A stretch of DNA of 6,255 bases from Nitriliruptoraceae bacterium (lineage in GTDB: Bacteria; Actinomycetota; Nitriliruptoria; Nitriliruptorales; Nitriliruptoraceae), in the NCBI GenBank assembly GCA_007118045.1, contig SKTG01000416.1, positions 1 to 6,255 on the forward strand, read 5' to 3'. Under the pieces are notes generated by a model. The model did no database searches. It had not been told where the DNA came from and saw only the letters and a list, made by a program, of their open reading frames with translations. A program made the translations under genes and the position numbers. Below are positions 1 to 5,104 of this stretch, one piece after another (the first letter of the stretch is position 1; every line of letters begins with the position of its first letter).

Positions 1-26
1 CATCCGGCAACCCCGTGCCTCGCGCT

Positions 27-44
27 CGCGAGTCGCGACTCGCG
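27..44. repeat. 18-bp perfect palindrome upstream of recA
   Basis: CGCGAGTCGCGACTCGCG reads the same on both strands. It lies about 57 bp upstream of the SOS box. It could be a protein-binding site or the remnant of a terminator of a gene left of the window. With no spacer it would make a poor RNA hairpin loop. It is built of CG-rich words common at this base composition, so function is uncertain. Confidence 0.4.
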
Positions 45-100
45 CCGCACGCTGCCGCGCCGGTCGCCGGGGAGCCACCACGCTCGGGATGCTCGCACCG

Positions 101-114
101 CGAACGTCTGTTCG
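101..114. promoter_or_regulatory. LexA operator (SOS box) of recA
   Basis: CGAACGTCTGTTCG is a perfect match to the CGAAC-N4-GTTCG core of the actinobacterial/Gram-positive LexA box (known consensus TCGAAC-N4-GTTCGA). Both outer flanking bases are G rather than T and A. It is the only such box seen in the window and sits upstream of recA on the same strand, as expected for SOS autoregulation. LexA bound here would cover the promoter region. The inferred effect is repression of recA, and probably recX, until DNA damage triggers LexA cleavage. Confidence 0.8.
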
Positions 115-115
115 G

Positions 116-121
116 TACGGT
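116..121 (+). promoter_or_regulatory. possible -10 element of the recA promoter
   Basis: TACGGT fits the loose TAnnnT pattern of an actinobacterial -10 hexamer and starts 2 bp after the LexA box. LexA binding would therefore block polymerase directly. No good -35 is visible at the expected distance (around 93-99). The start point would be near 127, giving a leader of about 210 nt. The call rests mostly on position. Confidence 0.35.
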
Positions 122-327
122 GTGGGTCGTCGCCACGGTCGTCCACAGCCGCTGGTGGTGCCTCGTCGAAGGCGTCACACCGGCCGCGTACGGTGCGATG
201 ACCCCGACGAGCCCGGAGCGACCGGCCAGGACGGGGACGCGCCTCGACCCGCGAGGGCGTCCCACCGTCCGCCGGAGCCGTCCCGGCGACCGCTCAGCAG
301 ACGCTCCCGAACCGAGCCGTCCCACCC
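122..327 (+). other. recA 5' leader / upstream region, no gene seen
   Basis: All three forward frames are open for long stretches here, but only because stop codons are rare at this GC content. The translations are Arg/Pro/Ser-rich and look like no family I know. One frame is continuous with recA, but the strong ribosome-binding site at 328-332 and the conserved RecA N-terminus place the real start at 338. The stretch from 1 to about 100 likewise shows no recognisable coding sequence apart from the palindrome listed separately. Confidence 0.5.
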
Positions 328-332
328 GGAGG
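328..332 (+). promoter_or_regulatory. recA ribosome-binding site
   Basis: GGAGG lies 5 nt before the GTG at 338. It decides the recA start against the much longer open frame that runs back to an ATG at 89. Confidence 0.8.
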
Positions 333-337
333 CGCAC

Positions 338-1384
338 GTGGACAAGGAAAAGGCCCTCGACCTGGCCCTGGCCAACATCGAGAAGCAGTTCGGCAAGGGC
401 TCGTTGATGAAGCTCGGCGACCAGACGGCCGTCCTGGTGCCCGCGATCCCGAGCGGCGCGCTCTCGCTGGACATCGCGCTCGGCGTCGGAGGGCTCCCGC
501 GTGGCCGCGTCGTGGAGGTGTACGGACCGGAGAGCTCCGGCAAGACGACGGTGGCCCTGCATGCGATCGCCGAAGCGCAGAAGGCGGGCGGCATCGCCGC
601 CTTCATCGACGCGGAGCACGCGCTCGACCCGACCTACGCGGAGGCGCTCGGTGTCGACATCAACGAGATGCTGGTCTCGCAGCCGGACACCGGCGAGCAG
701 GCGCTGGAGATCGCCGACATGCTGGTGCGCTCCGGCGCGGTCGACATCATCGTCATCGACTCCGTGGCGGCGTTGACGCCCAAGGCGGAGATCGAGGGCG
801 AGATGGGGGACAGCCACGTCGGCCTGCAGGCCCGGCTGATGTCCCAGGCGCTGCGCAAGCTCTCCGGCTCCCTGAAGCGGTCGAACACCACCGCGGTCTT
901 CATCAACCAGCTGCGCGAGAAGATCGGCGTGATGTTCGGCAGCCCGGAGACCACACCGGGAGGCCGTGCGCTGAAGTTCTACAGCTCGGTCCGGTTGGAC
1001 GTCCGCCGGATCGAGACGCTCAAGGACGGCACCGACGCCGTCGGCAACCGGGTCCGGGTCAAGGTGGTCAAGAACAAGGTCGCCCCGCCGTTCCGGCAGG
1101 CCGAGTTCGACATCATCTACGGCGAGGGCATCTCCAAGGAGGGTTCGCTGATCGACGTCGGTGTCGAGGAGAACATCGTCCGCAAGGCGGGCGCTTGGTA
1201 CACCTACGACGGCGAACAGCTCGGCCAGGGCAAGGAGAAGGCGCGGCTCTTCCTCAAGGAGAACGTCGACATCGCCCTGGAGATCGAGAAGAAGGTCAAG
1301 GACAAGCTCGGCATCGACCCGCTCGCCGCCGAGCCGGCCGCCGTCGACGGTGCGGCCGAGGACACCGGCTCCGAGGAGCGGTAG
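338..1384 (+). CDS. recA: RecA recombinase
   Basis: RecA is the ATP-dependent strand-exchange protein of homologous recombination. As a filament on single-stranded DNA it also triggers LexA self-cleavage. The 348-aa product is the usual actinobacterial length. Visible motifs are Walker A GPESSGKTT (residues 63-71), the catalytic Glu in DAEHALD (E93), Walker B VDIIVIDS (135-142), DNA-binding loop L1 around EGEMGDSHVG (153-162) and loop L2 from NQLREKIG to TTPGG (190-209). The C-terminal domain KEKARLFLKEN is followed by a short acidic tail ending EDTGSEER. No intein interrupts it, unlike some mycobacterial RecA genes. The GTG start at 338 is chosen for its ribosome-binding site and because the family N-terminus (DKEKALDLALANIEKQFGKG) begins there. 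The upstream SOS box implies LexA control. recX follows 2 nt after the stop. Confidence 0.98.
   Translation: MDKEKALDLALANIEKQFGKGSLMKLGDQTAVLVPAIPSGALSLDIALGVGGLPRGRVVEVYGPESSGKTTVALHAIAEAQKAGGIAAFIDAEHALDPTYAEALGVDINEMLVSQPDTGEQALEIADMLVRSGAVDIIVIDSVAALTPKAEIEGEMGDSHVGLQARLMSQALRKLSGSLKRSNTTAVFINQLREKIGVMFGSPETTPGGRALKFYSSVRLDVRRIETLKDGTDAVGNRVRVKVVKNKVAPPFRQAEFDIIYGEGISKEGSLIDVGVEENIVRKAGAWYTYDGEQLGQGKEKARLFLKENVDIALEIEKKVKDKLGIDPLAAEPAAVDGAAEDTGSEER
1374..1378 (+). promoter_or_regulatory. recX ribosome-binding site inside the recA 3' end
   Basis: AGGAG in the last codons of recA sits 8 nt before the GTG at 1387. This supports 1387 as the recX start and suggests coupled translation with recA. 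Confidence 0.6.
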
Positions 1385-1386
1385 GC

Positions 1387-2199
1387 GTGGGTGCCGAGGA
1401 CGGAGCGCCAGGCGTGGGCGCCGGAGACGCGGCGACACCCCCGTTCAAGGACGCCGAGGCGTGGCTCGCCGAACGCGGGATCGAGCGAGATCCGATCCGG
1501 GTGGGGCCGCCGACCGGAACCGCCCCGGCCGGCGAGGCCCCCGGCGCGGCGCCCGAGGCGGTGGAGGAGCCGGGACCCGGCGGAGCGGCCGCGGCGACGC
1601 CACCGATCACCGACCGTGAGGCCACACGCCTCGCCGCGCAGGCCGAGGCGGATGCCGCCGTCCGGCGCGCGGACGCGGACGCACTCCCCGATCCGGCAGC
1701 GTCGACCCTCGAAGCCGACGTCGCGGAGGCGCTCGCCTTCGTCCGACGCTCCACCGCGATGGCCCCACAGGCACAGGCCCGGATCGCGGAGAAGCTCGGC
1801 GAACGCGGGTGGCCCCCAGCCGTCGTCGAGCGGACGCTCGAGCGTGCCCGCCGCGAACGGCTCCTCGACGACCCTGCCATGCTCGCGGCCCTGGTCGCGG
1901 AACGGCGGGAGAAGCGCCACGCGCCCGCCCGCATCCGCCGGGACCTGCGGGAACGAGGTTTCGAGGACGCGGCGCTCGACGCGGCCCTGGCCGACACCGA
2001 GCGGGAGGACCCGGAAGCAGCCGCCTTCGACGTCGCGCGGGAGCGTGCCGAACGGCTCAGCGGCGTCGACGCGGAGACGGCCTTCCGACGGGTGCTCGGC
2101 CACGTCGCCCGCCGGGGGTACCCCGAGGGCCTCGCCCGCAAGGTCGCCCGTGAGGCCGTGTTCACCGCACGGGACCGGGAGCGGACCGCGGGCCACTGA
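1387..2199 (+). CDS. recX: RecX regulatory protein with N-terminal extension
   Basis: RecX binds RecA filaments and limits or tunes strand exchange and the SOS response. The 270-aa product has a typical RecX helical region at about residues 110-262, with repeated three-helix units. Family marks include LLDDPAMLAALVAERREK (159-176), the HAPARIRRDLRERGF block (178-192) and LGHVARRGYPEGLARKV (237-253). Position right after recA is diagnostic. The first 105 residues or so are Ala/Pro/Gly/Glu-rich and probably disordered, apart from a possible helix at KDAEAWLAERGIE (21-33). This makes the protein longer than a minimal RecX of about 150-170 aa. GTG 1387 is preferred because of its ribosome-binding site. 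GTG 1414 is in frame and possible. The stop codon falls inside a degenerate copy of the downstream 17-nt repeat, so the last few residues may be recent additions. Confidence 0.93.
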   Translation: MGAEDGAPGVGAGDAATPPFKDAEAWLAERGIERDPIRVGPPTGTAPAGEAPGAAPEAVEEPGPGGAAAATPPITDREATRLAAQAEADAAVRRADADALPDPAASTLEADVAEALAFVRRSTAMAPQAQARIAEKLGERGWPPAVVERTLERARRERLLDDPAMLAALVAERREKRHAPARIRRDLRERGFEDAALDAALADTEREDPEAAAFDVARERAERLSGVDAETAFRRVLGHVARRGYPEGLARKVAREAVFTARDRERTAGH

Positions 2200-2406
2200 C
2201 GTGCCCGCTCCACTGATCTGCCCGAGCTACGTACGTGCCCGGGCGACCGACGTGCCCGGGCGACTGCCGTGCCCGGGCCATTGACCTGCCCGGGCGACCG
2301 CCGTGCCCGGGCCATTGACGTGCCCGGGCGACTGACGTGCCCGGGCGACTGACGTGCCCGGGCGACTGACGTGCCCGGGCCACTGGACGTGGCCCGGGCC
2401 ACCGAC
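2184..2406. repeat. tandem array of 17-18-nt GC-rich direct repeats
   Basis: Twelve head-to-tail units run from 2201 to 2406, and a degenerate thirteenth (14 of 17 bases) at 2184-2200 covers the recX stop. The consensus is GTGCCCGGGCGACTGAC, with a common GCGAC-to-GCCAC or GCCATT variant. Three consecutive units (2320-2370) are identical. Left-hand units are the most diverged, and the last two are 18 nt long through single insertions. Ten units hold the palindrome CCCGGG. A 17-nt period cannot keep one reading frame and the units carry TGA stops, so the array is not coding on the + strand. It looks like a variable-number tandem repeat. A binding-site array is an untested alternative. Confidence 0.95.
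2373..2399 (+). terminator. possible terminator hairpin at the end of the repeat array
   Basis: GCCCGGGCCAC (2373-2383) and GTGGCCCGGGC (2389-2399) are perfect reverse complements, giving an 11-bp stem with a TGGAC loop. It is formed by the two 18-nt end units of the array and lies about 170 nt after recX. There is no T-tract, which is common for stem-only terminators in high-GC actinobacteria. It could end recA-recX transcripts. Confidence 0.45.
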
Positions 2407-2522
2407 GCGACCGGCCGCCTTCGACTACTGGCCGACCGGTGGGGGCGCGCGCTGGCGCGGTCGCCCGCGGATCTGCATGCTGACGCTCGTCAGGTCAGCC
2501 ATCGCCCAGCACAGGAGGCCGC
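2407..2522 (+). promoter_or_regulatory. upstream region of the 186-aa membrane protein, with overlapping inverted repeats
   Basis: Two interleaved inverted repeats lie 24-44 bp before the start codon. One is CTGACG-CT-CGTCAG (2480-2493); the other is GCTGAC (2479-2484) paired with GTCAGC (2494-2499). Shared GTCAG/CTGAC words make this look like an operator, or alternative hairpins in the leader. No convincing -35/-10 pair is visible. AGGAGG at 2513-2518, 4 nt before the ATG, is a very strong ribosome-binding site. Confidence 0.4.
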
Positions 2523-3083
2523 ATGCCCACCCGCAACGTCGACACCGCGATCCGCGTCGCCCACGACCTCACCCAGTCCGTCTGGCTCGGCGGTGCGCTC
2601 ATGGGCGCCACGGCGCTCGACACCGCTGCGGCCCGCATCCCAGACCAGCGGGACCGGGTGGAGGCCATCGGGGAGGCGTGGTCGCGCTGGCAGCGGGTGA
2701 GTACCCCCACGATCGCGCTGCACATGCTCGCGGGGGTGGGGTTGACCTACGCCAACAAGGGCCGGCTCGCCGCCCAGCGTGGCGGCGCACGGACCACCGC
2801 CGTGCGCACCGCCCTCACCGGCCTCGCGCTCGGCACGGAGCTCACCAGCCGGTTCCTCGGCGCGTCGGTCGCGTCGGAGGTCGCCCGCGGCGGTGAGGCC
2901 AGGAGCCTGCAGGACGGGGGCGAGGACCGCACGCAAGCGCGCCAGCGGCAGCTCAAGACGGCCCAGTGGGCGAACGTCGCCGCCCTGGCGGCCATGGTGG
3001 CGATCGGTTCTCGCATGGGCGAGCAGCAGCGCCCCCGTGAACTGGCCCGCGGCGTGGCGTCACGGCTCGGCATCGCCGCCTGA
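2523..3083 (+). CDS. actinobacterial multi-pass membrane protein of unknown function
   Basis: I cannot assign a function. The 186-aa product has four likely membrane segments at about residues 15-36, 60-78, 94-114 and 146-164. The resemblance I see is to a family of uncharacterised actinobacterial integral membrane proteins that share a Trp/Arg-rich segment (WSRWQRVSTP), an ANKGRLAAQ loop, a QRQLKTAQW segment before the last helix and a GEQQRP motif after it. This comes from memory and has not been searched. The ATG has AGGAGG 4 nt upstream, so the start is secure. The gene stands alone between the repeat array and a convergent oxidase operon, separated from recX by 323 nt. The context therefore gives little clue to its role, and it is unlikely to belong to the recA transcript. 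Confidence 0.8.
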   Translation: MPTRNVDTAIRVAHDLTQSVWLGGALMGATALDTAAARIPDQRDRVEAIGEAWSRWQRVSTPTIALHMLAGVGLTYANKGRLAAQRGGARTTAVRTALTGLALGTELTSRFLGASVASEVARGGEARSLQDGGEDRTQARQRQLKTAQWANVAALAAMVAIGSRMGEQQRPRELARGVASRLGIAA

Positions 3084-3089
3084 ACGCAG

Positions 3090-3111
3090 CGGGCCCGGAT
3101 CGCCCGGCCCG
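3090..3111 (+). terminator. possible hairpin terminator after the 186-aa gene
   Basis: CGGGCC (3090-3095) pairs with GGCCCG (3106-3111). After one C-C mismatch, GG pairs with CC around an ATCG loop. It begins 7 nt after the stop codon and has no T-tract. Similar GC-rich pairings arise easily at this composition. Confidence 0.35.
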
Positions 3112-3130
3112 TCCGCGTCGTGCCCGGGCG

Positions 3131-3216
3131 GGTGGGCGTCTGAACCGGGGGCTGGGCGCCGGAAAACCGGGGGCGGCTGGGTGTCTGAACCGGGGGGCTG
3201 GGCGCCCGAGCCGAGC
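3131..3216. repeat. imperfect 20-24-nt GC-rich repeats in the convergent intergenic region
   Basis: Two close copies of TGGGYGTCTGAACCGGGG (3133-3150 and 3178-3195) alternate with two copies beginning GCTGGGCGCC (from 3151) and GCTGGGCGCC again (from 3197). This gives an A-B-A'-B' pattern with a higher-order unit of about 45 nt. It lies between convergent genes and is probably non-coding. Confidence 0.7.
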
Positions 3217-3242
3217 AGGTCCGGACCGCCCGGGAGCCCCCG

Positions 3243-3265
3243 CCGAGGACCGGTGACCGCCTCGG
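3243..3265 (-). terminator. hairpin terminator of the oxidase operon
   Basis: CCGAGG (3243-3248) pairs with CCTCGG (3260-3265), and an inner CGG/CCG pairing extends the stem. It lies immediately after the ctaG stop codon (3267-3269) and before the convergent gene, which is where a terminator is expected. There is no T-tract. It could work in both directions. Confidence 0.5.
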
Positions 3266-3266
3266 G

Positions 3267-4133
3267 TCAGACGGCTGAGCGCGTCTCACGGCGTCGCAGG
3301 TCGGCTTCGGCGCTGCGCATCCACGCGATGAAGCGCCGGACCGCCATGCTGCCGTACACGAACCCCGGCGGCACCCACATCAACGCGCCGGCGAGCTGCT
3401 GGTCCTCGAGCGCCGTGAACGCCGGCGTCCCGTGGTAGACGTCGTAGAGCGAGGTGCTCGCGAAGGTGATCAGCGCCCCGAGCGCTCCACCCTGGATGAT
3501 CATCGCACCGAGGCACAACGTCGCCAGCGCCTGGTGGCGACGGTGCCGGCGGGCCGTGGCCCAGATCTCGGACCAGAACCAGACCGCGCTGCCCAGGAAC
3601 GCGGCGTGCTCGACGAGGTGCAGGGCCGGGCTCGCCACGGCGGCGTCGTACACCGGCGGGGTGTGCCACAGCCAGATCATCGCGATGTGGACGATCGTGG
3701 CCATCACGAGCGGGTGGGGGGCACCGAGCCGCCGGCGCAGGGAGCGAGATCCACGGGCGAACCGCACCAGCATGTGGCGGGGCCCCGGCGAGAGGCCGTG
3801 ACGCACCGTCGCCACCGGCGAGCCCGCCGCGAGCAGCGGCGCCGCGACCAGCGTCATGAGCAGGTGCTGGACCATGTGGGGCCAGTACAGGACCTCGCTG
3901 AACGCCGCGACCGGGCTCACCTGCGCGAGCAGGACCACCAGCACGCCACCCAGGAACGCGGCCGTGCGACCCGGTCGCGCCACACCCCGTCGAGCTCGCG
4001 CCACGGCGCCCCGCAGGTACAGGGTCGTGACGCCGGCGAGCATCACGATCGCGGGGACGTCGAGCACCCAGGCGGTCCAGGGCGAGCCGAGCGTCGTCGT
4101 GGCGGCGCCGGGCGTCGTCAGGCCCAGCGTCAC
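3267..4133 (-). CDS. ctaG: CtaG-type cytochrome c oxidase assembly factor
   Basis: This is an integral membrane protein of the caa3_CtaG family, which is needed to mature the CuB centre of caa3-type oxidases. The 288-aa product has about seven hydrophobic segments. Family motifs are LYWPHMVQHLLMTLVAAPLL with its His residues, IWLWHTPPVYDAAV followed by LHLVEHAAFLGSAVWFW, and the signature LEDQQLAGALMWVPPGFVYG near the C-terminus. The conserved His residues are plausible copper ligands. GTG at 4133 is chosen because it makes a 4-nt GTGA overlap with the stop of the preceding gene. In-frame GTGs at 4139 and 4166 would overlap that gene more, and the one at 4166 shows no Shine-Dalgarno sequence. 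It is the last gene of the operon and is followed at once by a hairpin. Confidence 0.92.
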   Translation of the reverse strand: MTLGLTTPGAATTTLGSPWTAWVLDVPAIVMLAGVTTLYLRGAVARARRGVARPGRTAAFLGGVLVVLLAQVSPVAAFSEVLYWPHMVQHLLMTLVAAPLLAAGSPVATVRHGLSPGPRHMLVRFARGSRSLRRRLGAPHPLVMATIVHIAMIWLWHTPPVYDAAVASPALHLVEHAAFLGSAVWFWSEIWATARRHRRHQALATLCLGAMIIQGGALGALITFASTSLYDVYHGTPAFTALEDQQLAGALMWVPPGFVYGSMAVRRFIAWMRSAEADLRRRETRSAV

Positions 4134-4495
4134 CAGCACGGGTCCAGGTACAGCACCGGAGACCACTCGACGAGGGTCACGGCGCCGAAGAAGATCGAGA
4201 AGGCGACCCCGCTCCAGCCGAGGAAGACGTCACGGATCGCACCGGGGGCGTGGGGATCGGCGTGACCTGCGCGGCGCAGCTGCACTCCCGACCAGCCGGC
4301 CCGCACGATCAACGCCAGCATGGCCACCGTCAGCACGTGCAACGGCCAGGTGGAGCCGATGACGCAGGTCCGCGGGATCAGCCAGTAGGTGCCGCCGAGG
4401 TGCATGGCCCACCAGACGATCCCGCCGAGCACAGCGTCGGCGCGTCGGATCGGACCCCGGTACTGGGCAGCGGTCTCCGCGGTGATCGCGCTCAT
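4130..4495 (-). CDS. three-helix membrane protein of oxidase loci ending in DPCW
   Basis: No proven function is known to me. The 121-aa product has three predicted membrane helices, at about residues 23-41, 51-70 and 92-115. The pattern WWAMHLGGTYWLIPRTC, then GSTWPLHVLTVAMLAL, and a C-terminal LYLDPCW resembles small uncharacterised proteins that accompany CtaG in other bacterial caa3 loci (recalled, not searched). Arg-rich stretches at the N-terminus and between helices 2 and 3 suggest a cytoplasmic N-terminus. That would place the only two cysteines, C44 and C120, on the outer face, where they could form a disulfide or bind copper. The ATG at 4495 overlaps the ctaE stop by one base (TGATG), so translation is probably coupled. 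The position between subunit III and ctaG suggests an assembly or accessory subunit. Confidence 0.85.
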   Translation of the reverse strand: MSAITAETAAQYRGPIRRADAVLGGIVWWAMHLGGTYWLIPRTCVIGSTWPLHVLTVAMLALIVRAGWSGVQLRRAGHADPHAPGAIRDVFLGWSGVAFSIFFGAVTLVEWSPVLYLDPCW

Positions 4496-5103
4496 CAGCC
4501 GCCCCCGGTGGTCGGCAGCAGGTGCACGAGGCCCAGCAGGACCGCAGCGGCCCCGGCGGCGAACCAGACGTAGATCGAGGCGTTGGTCAGCTCCAGGTGA
4601 CGATCCTGGTCGATCAGGCCGACCACGGCCTGGATGAGCGCGGCTCCGACGATCAACGCACCCACCCCGACGAAGAAGATGGTCATCCCCGTCATGACCC
4701 AGTAGAGCGAGGTGTACACGTGCTGGTCCCAGCGGAACCCGACCGAGACCAGGTCGATCACCAGGAGCAGGACCGCGGCGCCGAGCAGCGCCGTCGACGC
4801 CGCCAGGGCGACGCCGGACAGGCGACGTTGGCCAGCCCGGACCCGCACCAGCGCGCGCGCGCTGCTGACGGCGCCCGCGATCGTGAGCAGGACGGCGCCC
4901 AGGGCGTACATACCCCCGGGCTGCTCGATGCCCTGCGGGGGCCACGCCTCCTGTCCGGTGTGGCTGTAGAGCACCGCGGCGGACAGGCCCGCGACGAACA
5001 TGGCCAGCACGACCAGGGCGAGCCACAACCCCCACGTCCCCATGGCGGCGCCGCGGGAGTGGTCCGAGACGGGTTGCGCGGTACGCGAGTTGTAGATGCT
5101 CAT
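4495..5103 (-). CDS. ctaE: cytochrome c oxidase subunit III, five-helix divergent form
   Basis: Subunit III is a structural subunit of the membrane-bound oxidase and helps sustain proton uptake in the enzyme. The 202-aa product has five likely helices. It aligns with helices 3-7 of the usual seven-helix protein: GLWLALVVLAMFVAGL matches the canonical helix that normally contains SEAMFF, the following AWPPQGI matches the WPP loop, LYWVMTGMTIFFVGVG matches the LTG-HG-HV helix, and ASIYVWFAAG matches the YWHFVD helix. The first two helices are found at the end of ctaD, an arrangement known from caa3 oxidases. The conserved Glu (L33 here), the HG-HV His residues and the YWHFVD His and Asp are all absent. 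The ATG is 1 nt after the ctaD stop, with GGAG at 5108-5111. A second in-frame ATG at 5043 (residue 21) is possible. Confidence 0.85.
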   Translation of the reverse strand: MSIYNSRTAQPVSDHSRGAAMGTWGLWLALVVLAMFVAGLSAAVLYSHTGQEAWPPQGIEQPGGMYALGAVLLTIAGAVSSARALVRVRAGQRRLSGVALAASTALLGAAVLLLVIDLVSVGFRWDQHVYTSLYWVMTGMTIFFVGVGALIVGAALIQAVVGLIDQDRHLELTNASIYVWFAAGAAAVLLGLVHLLPTTGGG

Positions 5104-5104
5104 G

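Noticed and set aside
139..147. DnaA box-like TCGTCCACA upstream of recA
   Set aside because: It is a single isolated 9-mer with no cluster or AT-rich region, so chance is a sufficient explanation.
89..337. N-terminal extension of RecA back to an ATG at 89
   Set aside because: The extra 83 residues are Arg/Pro-rich and unlike any RecA. The reading would run over the SOS box, and a strong ribosome-binding site marks GTG 338.
2162..2383. Antisense open frames through the 17-nt array encoding a 17-residue periodic Arg/Pro/Gly-rich peptide (MARARQSPGHV-like)
   Set aside because: The reverse strand of the repeat simply lacks stop codons in every frame. The peptide period follows from 3 x 17 nt, and no ribosome-binding site or family supports it.
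1204..2402. Long minus-strand open frames opposite recX
   Set aside because: They are shadows of high-GC coding sequence. recX on the + strand has clear family motifs.
2184..2406. CRISPR array
   Set aside because: Units are contiguous 17-mers with no unique spacers, and no cas genes are nearby.
2201..2406. Iteron-type replication origin
   Set aside because: There is no replication initiator gene and no AT-rich stretch, and the context is chromosomal recA-recX.
4134..4166. Upstream GTG starts of ctaG at 4166 and 4139
   Set aside because: They increase the overlap with the preceding gene, and 4166 has no Shine-Dalgarno match. GTG 4133 gives the standard 4-nt overlap.
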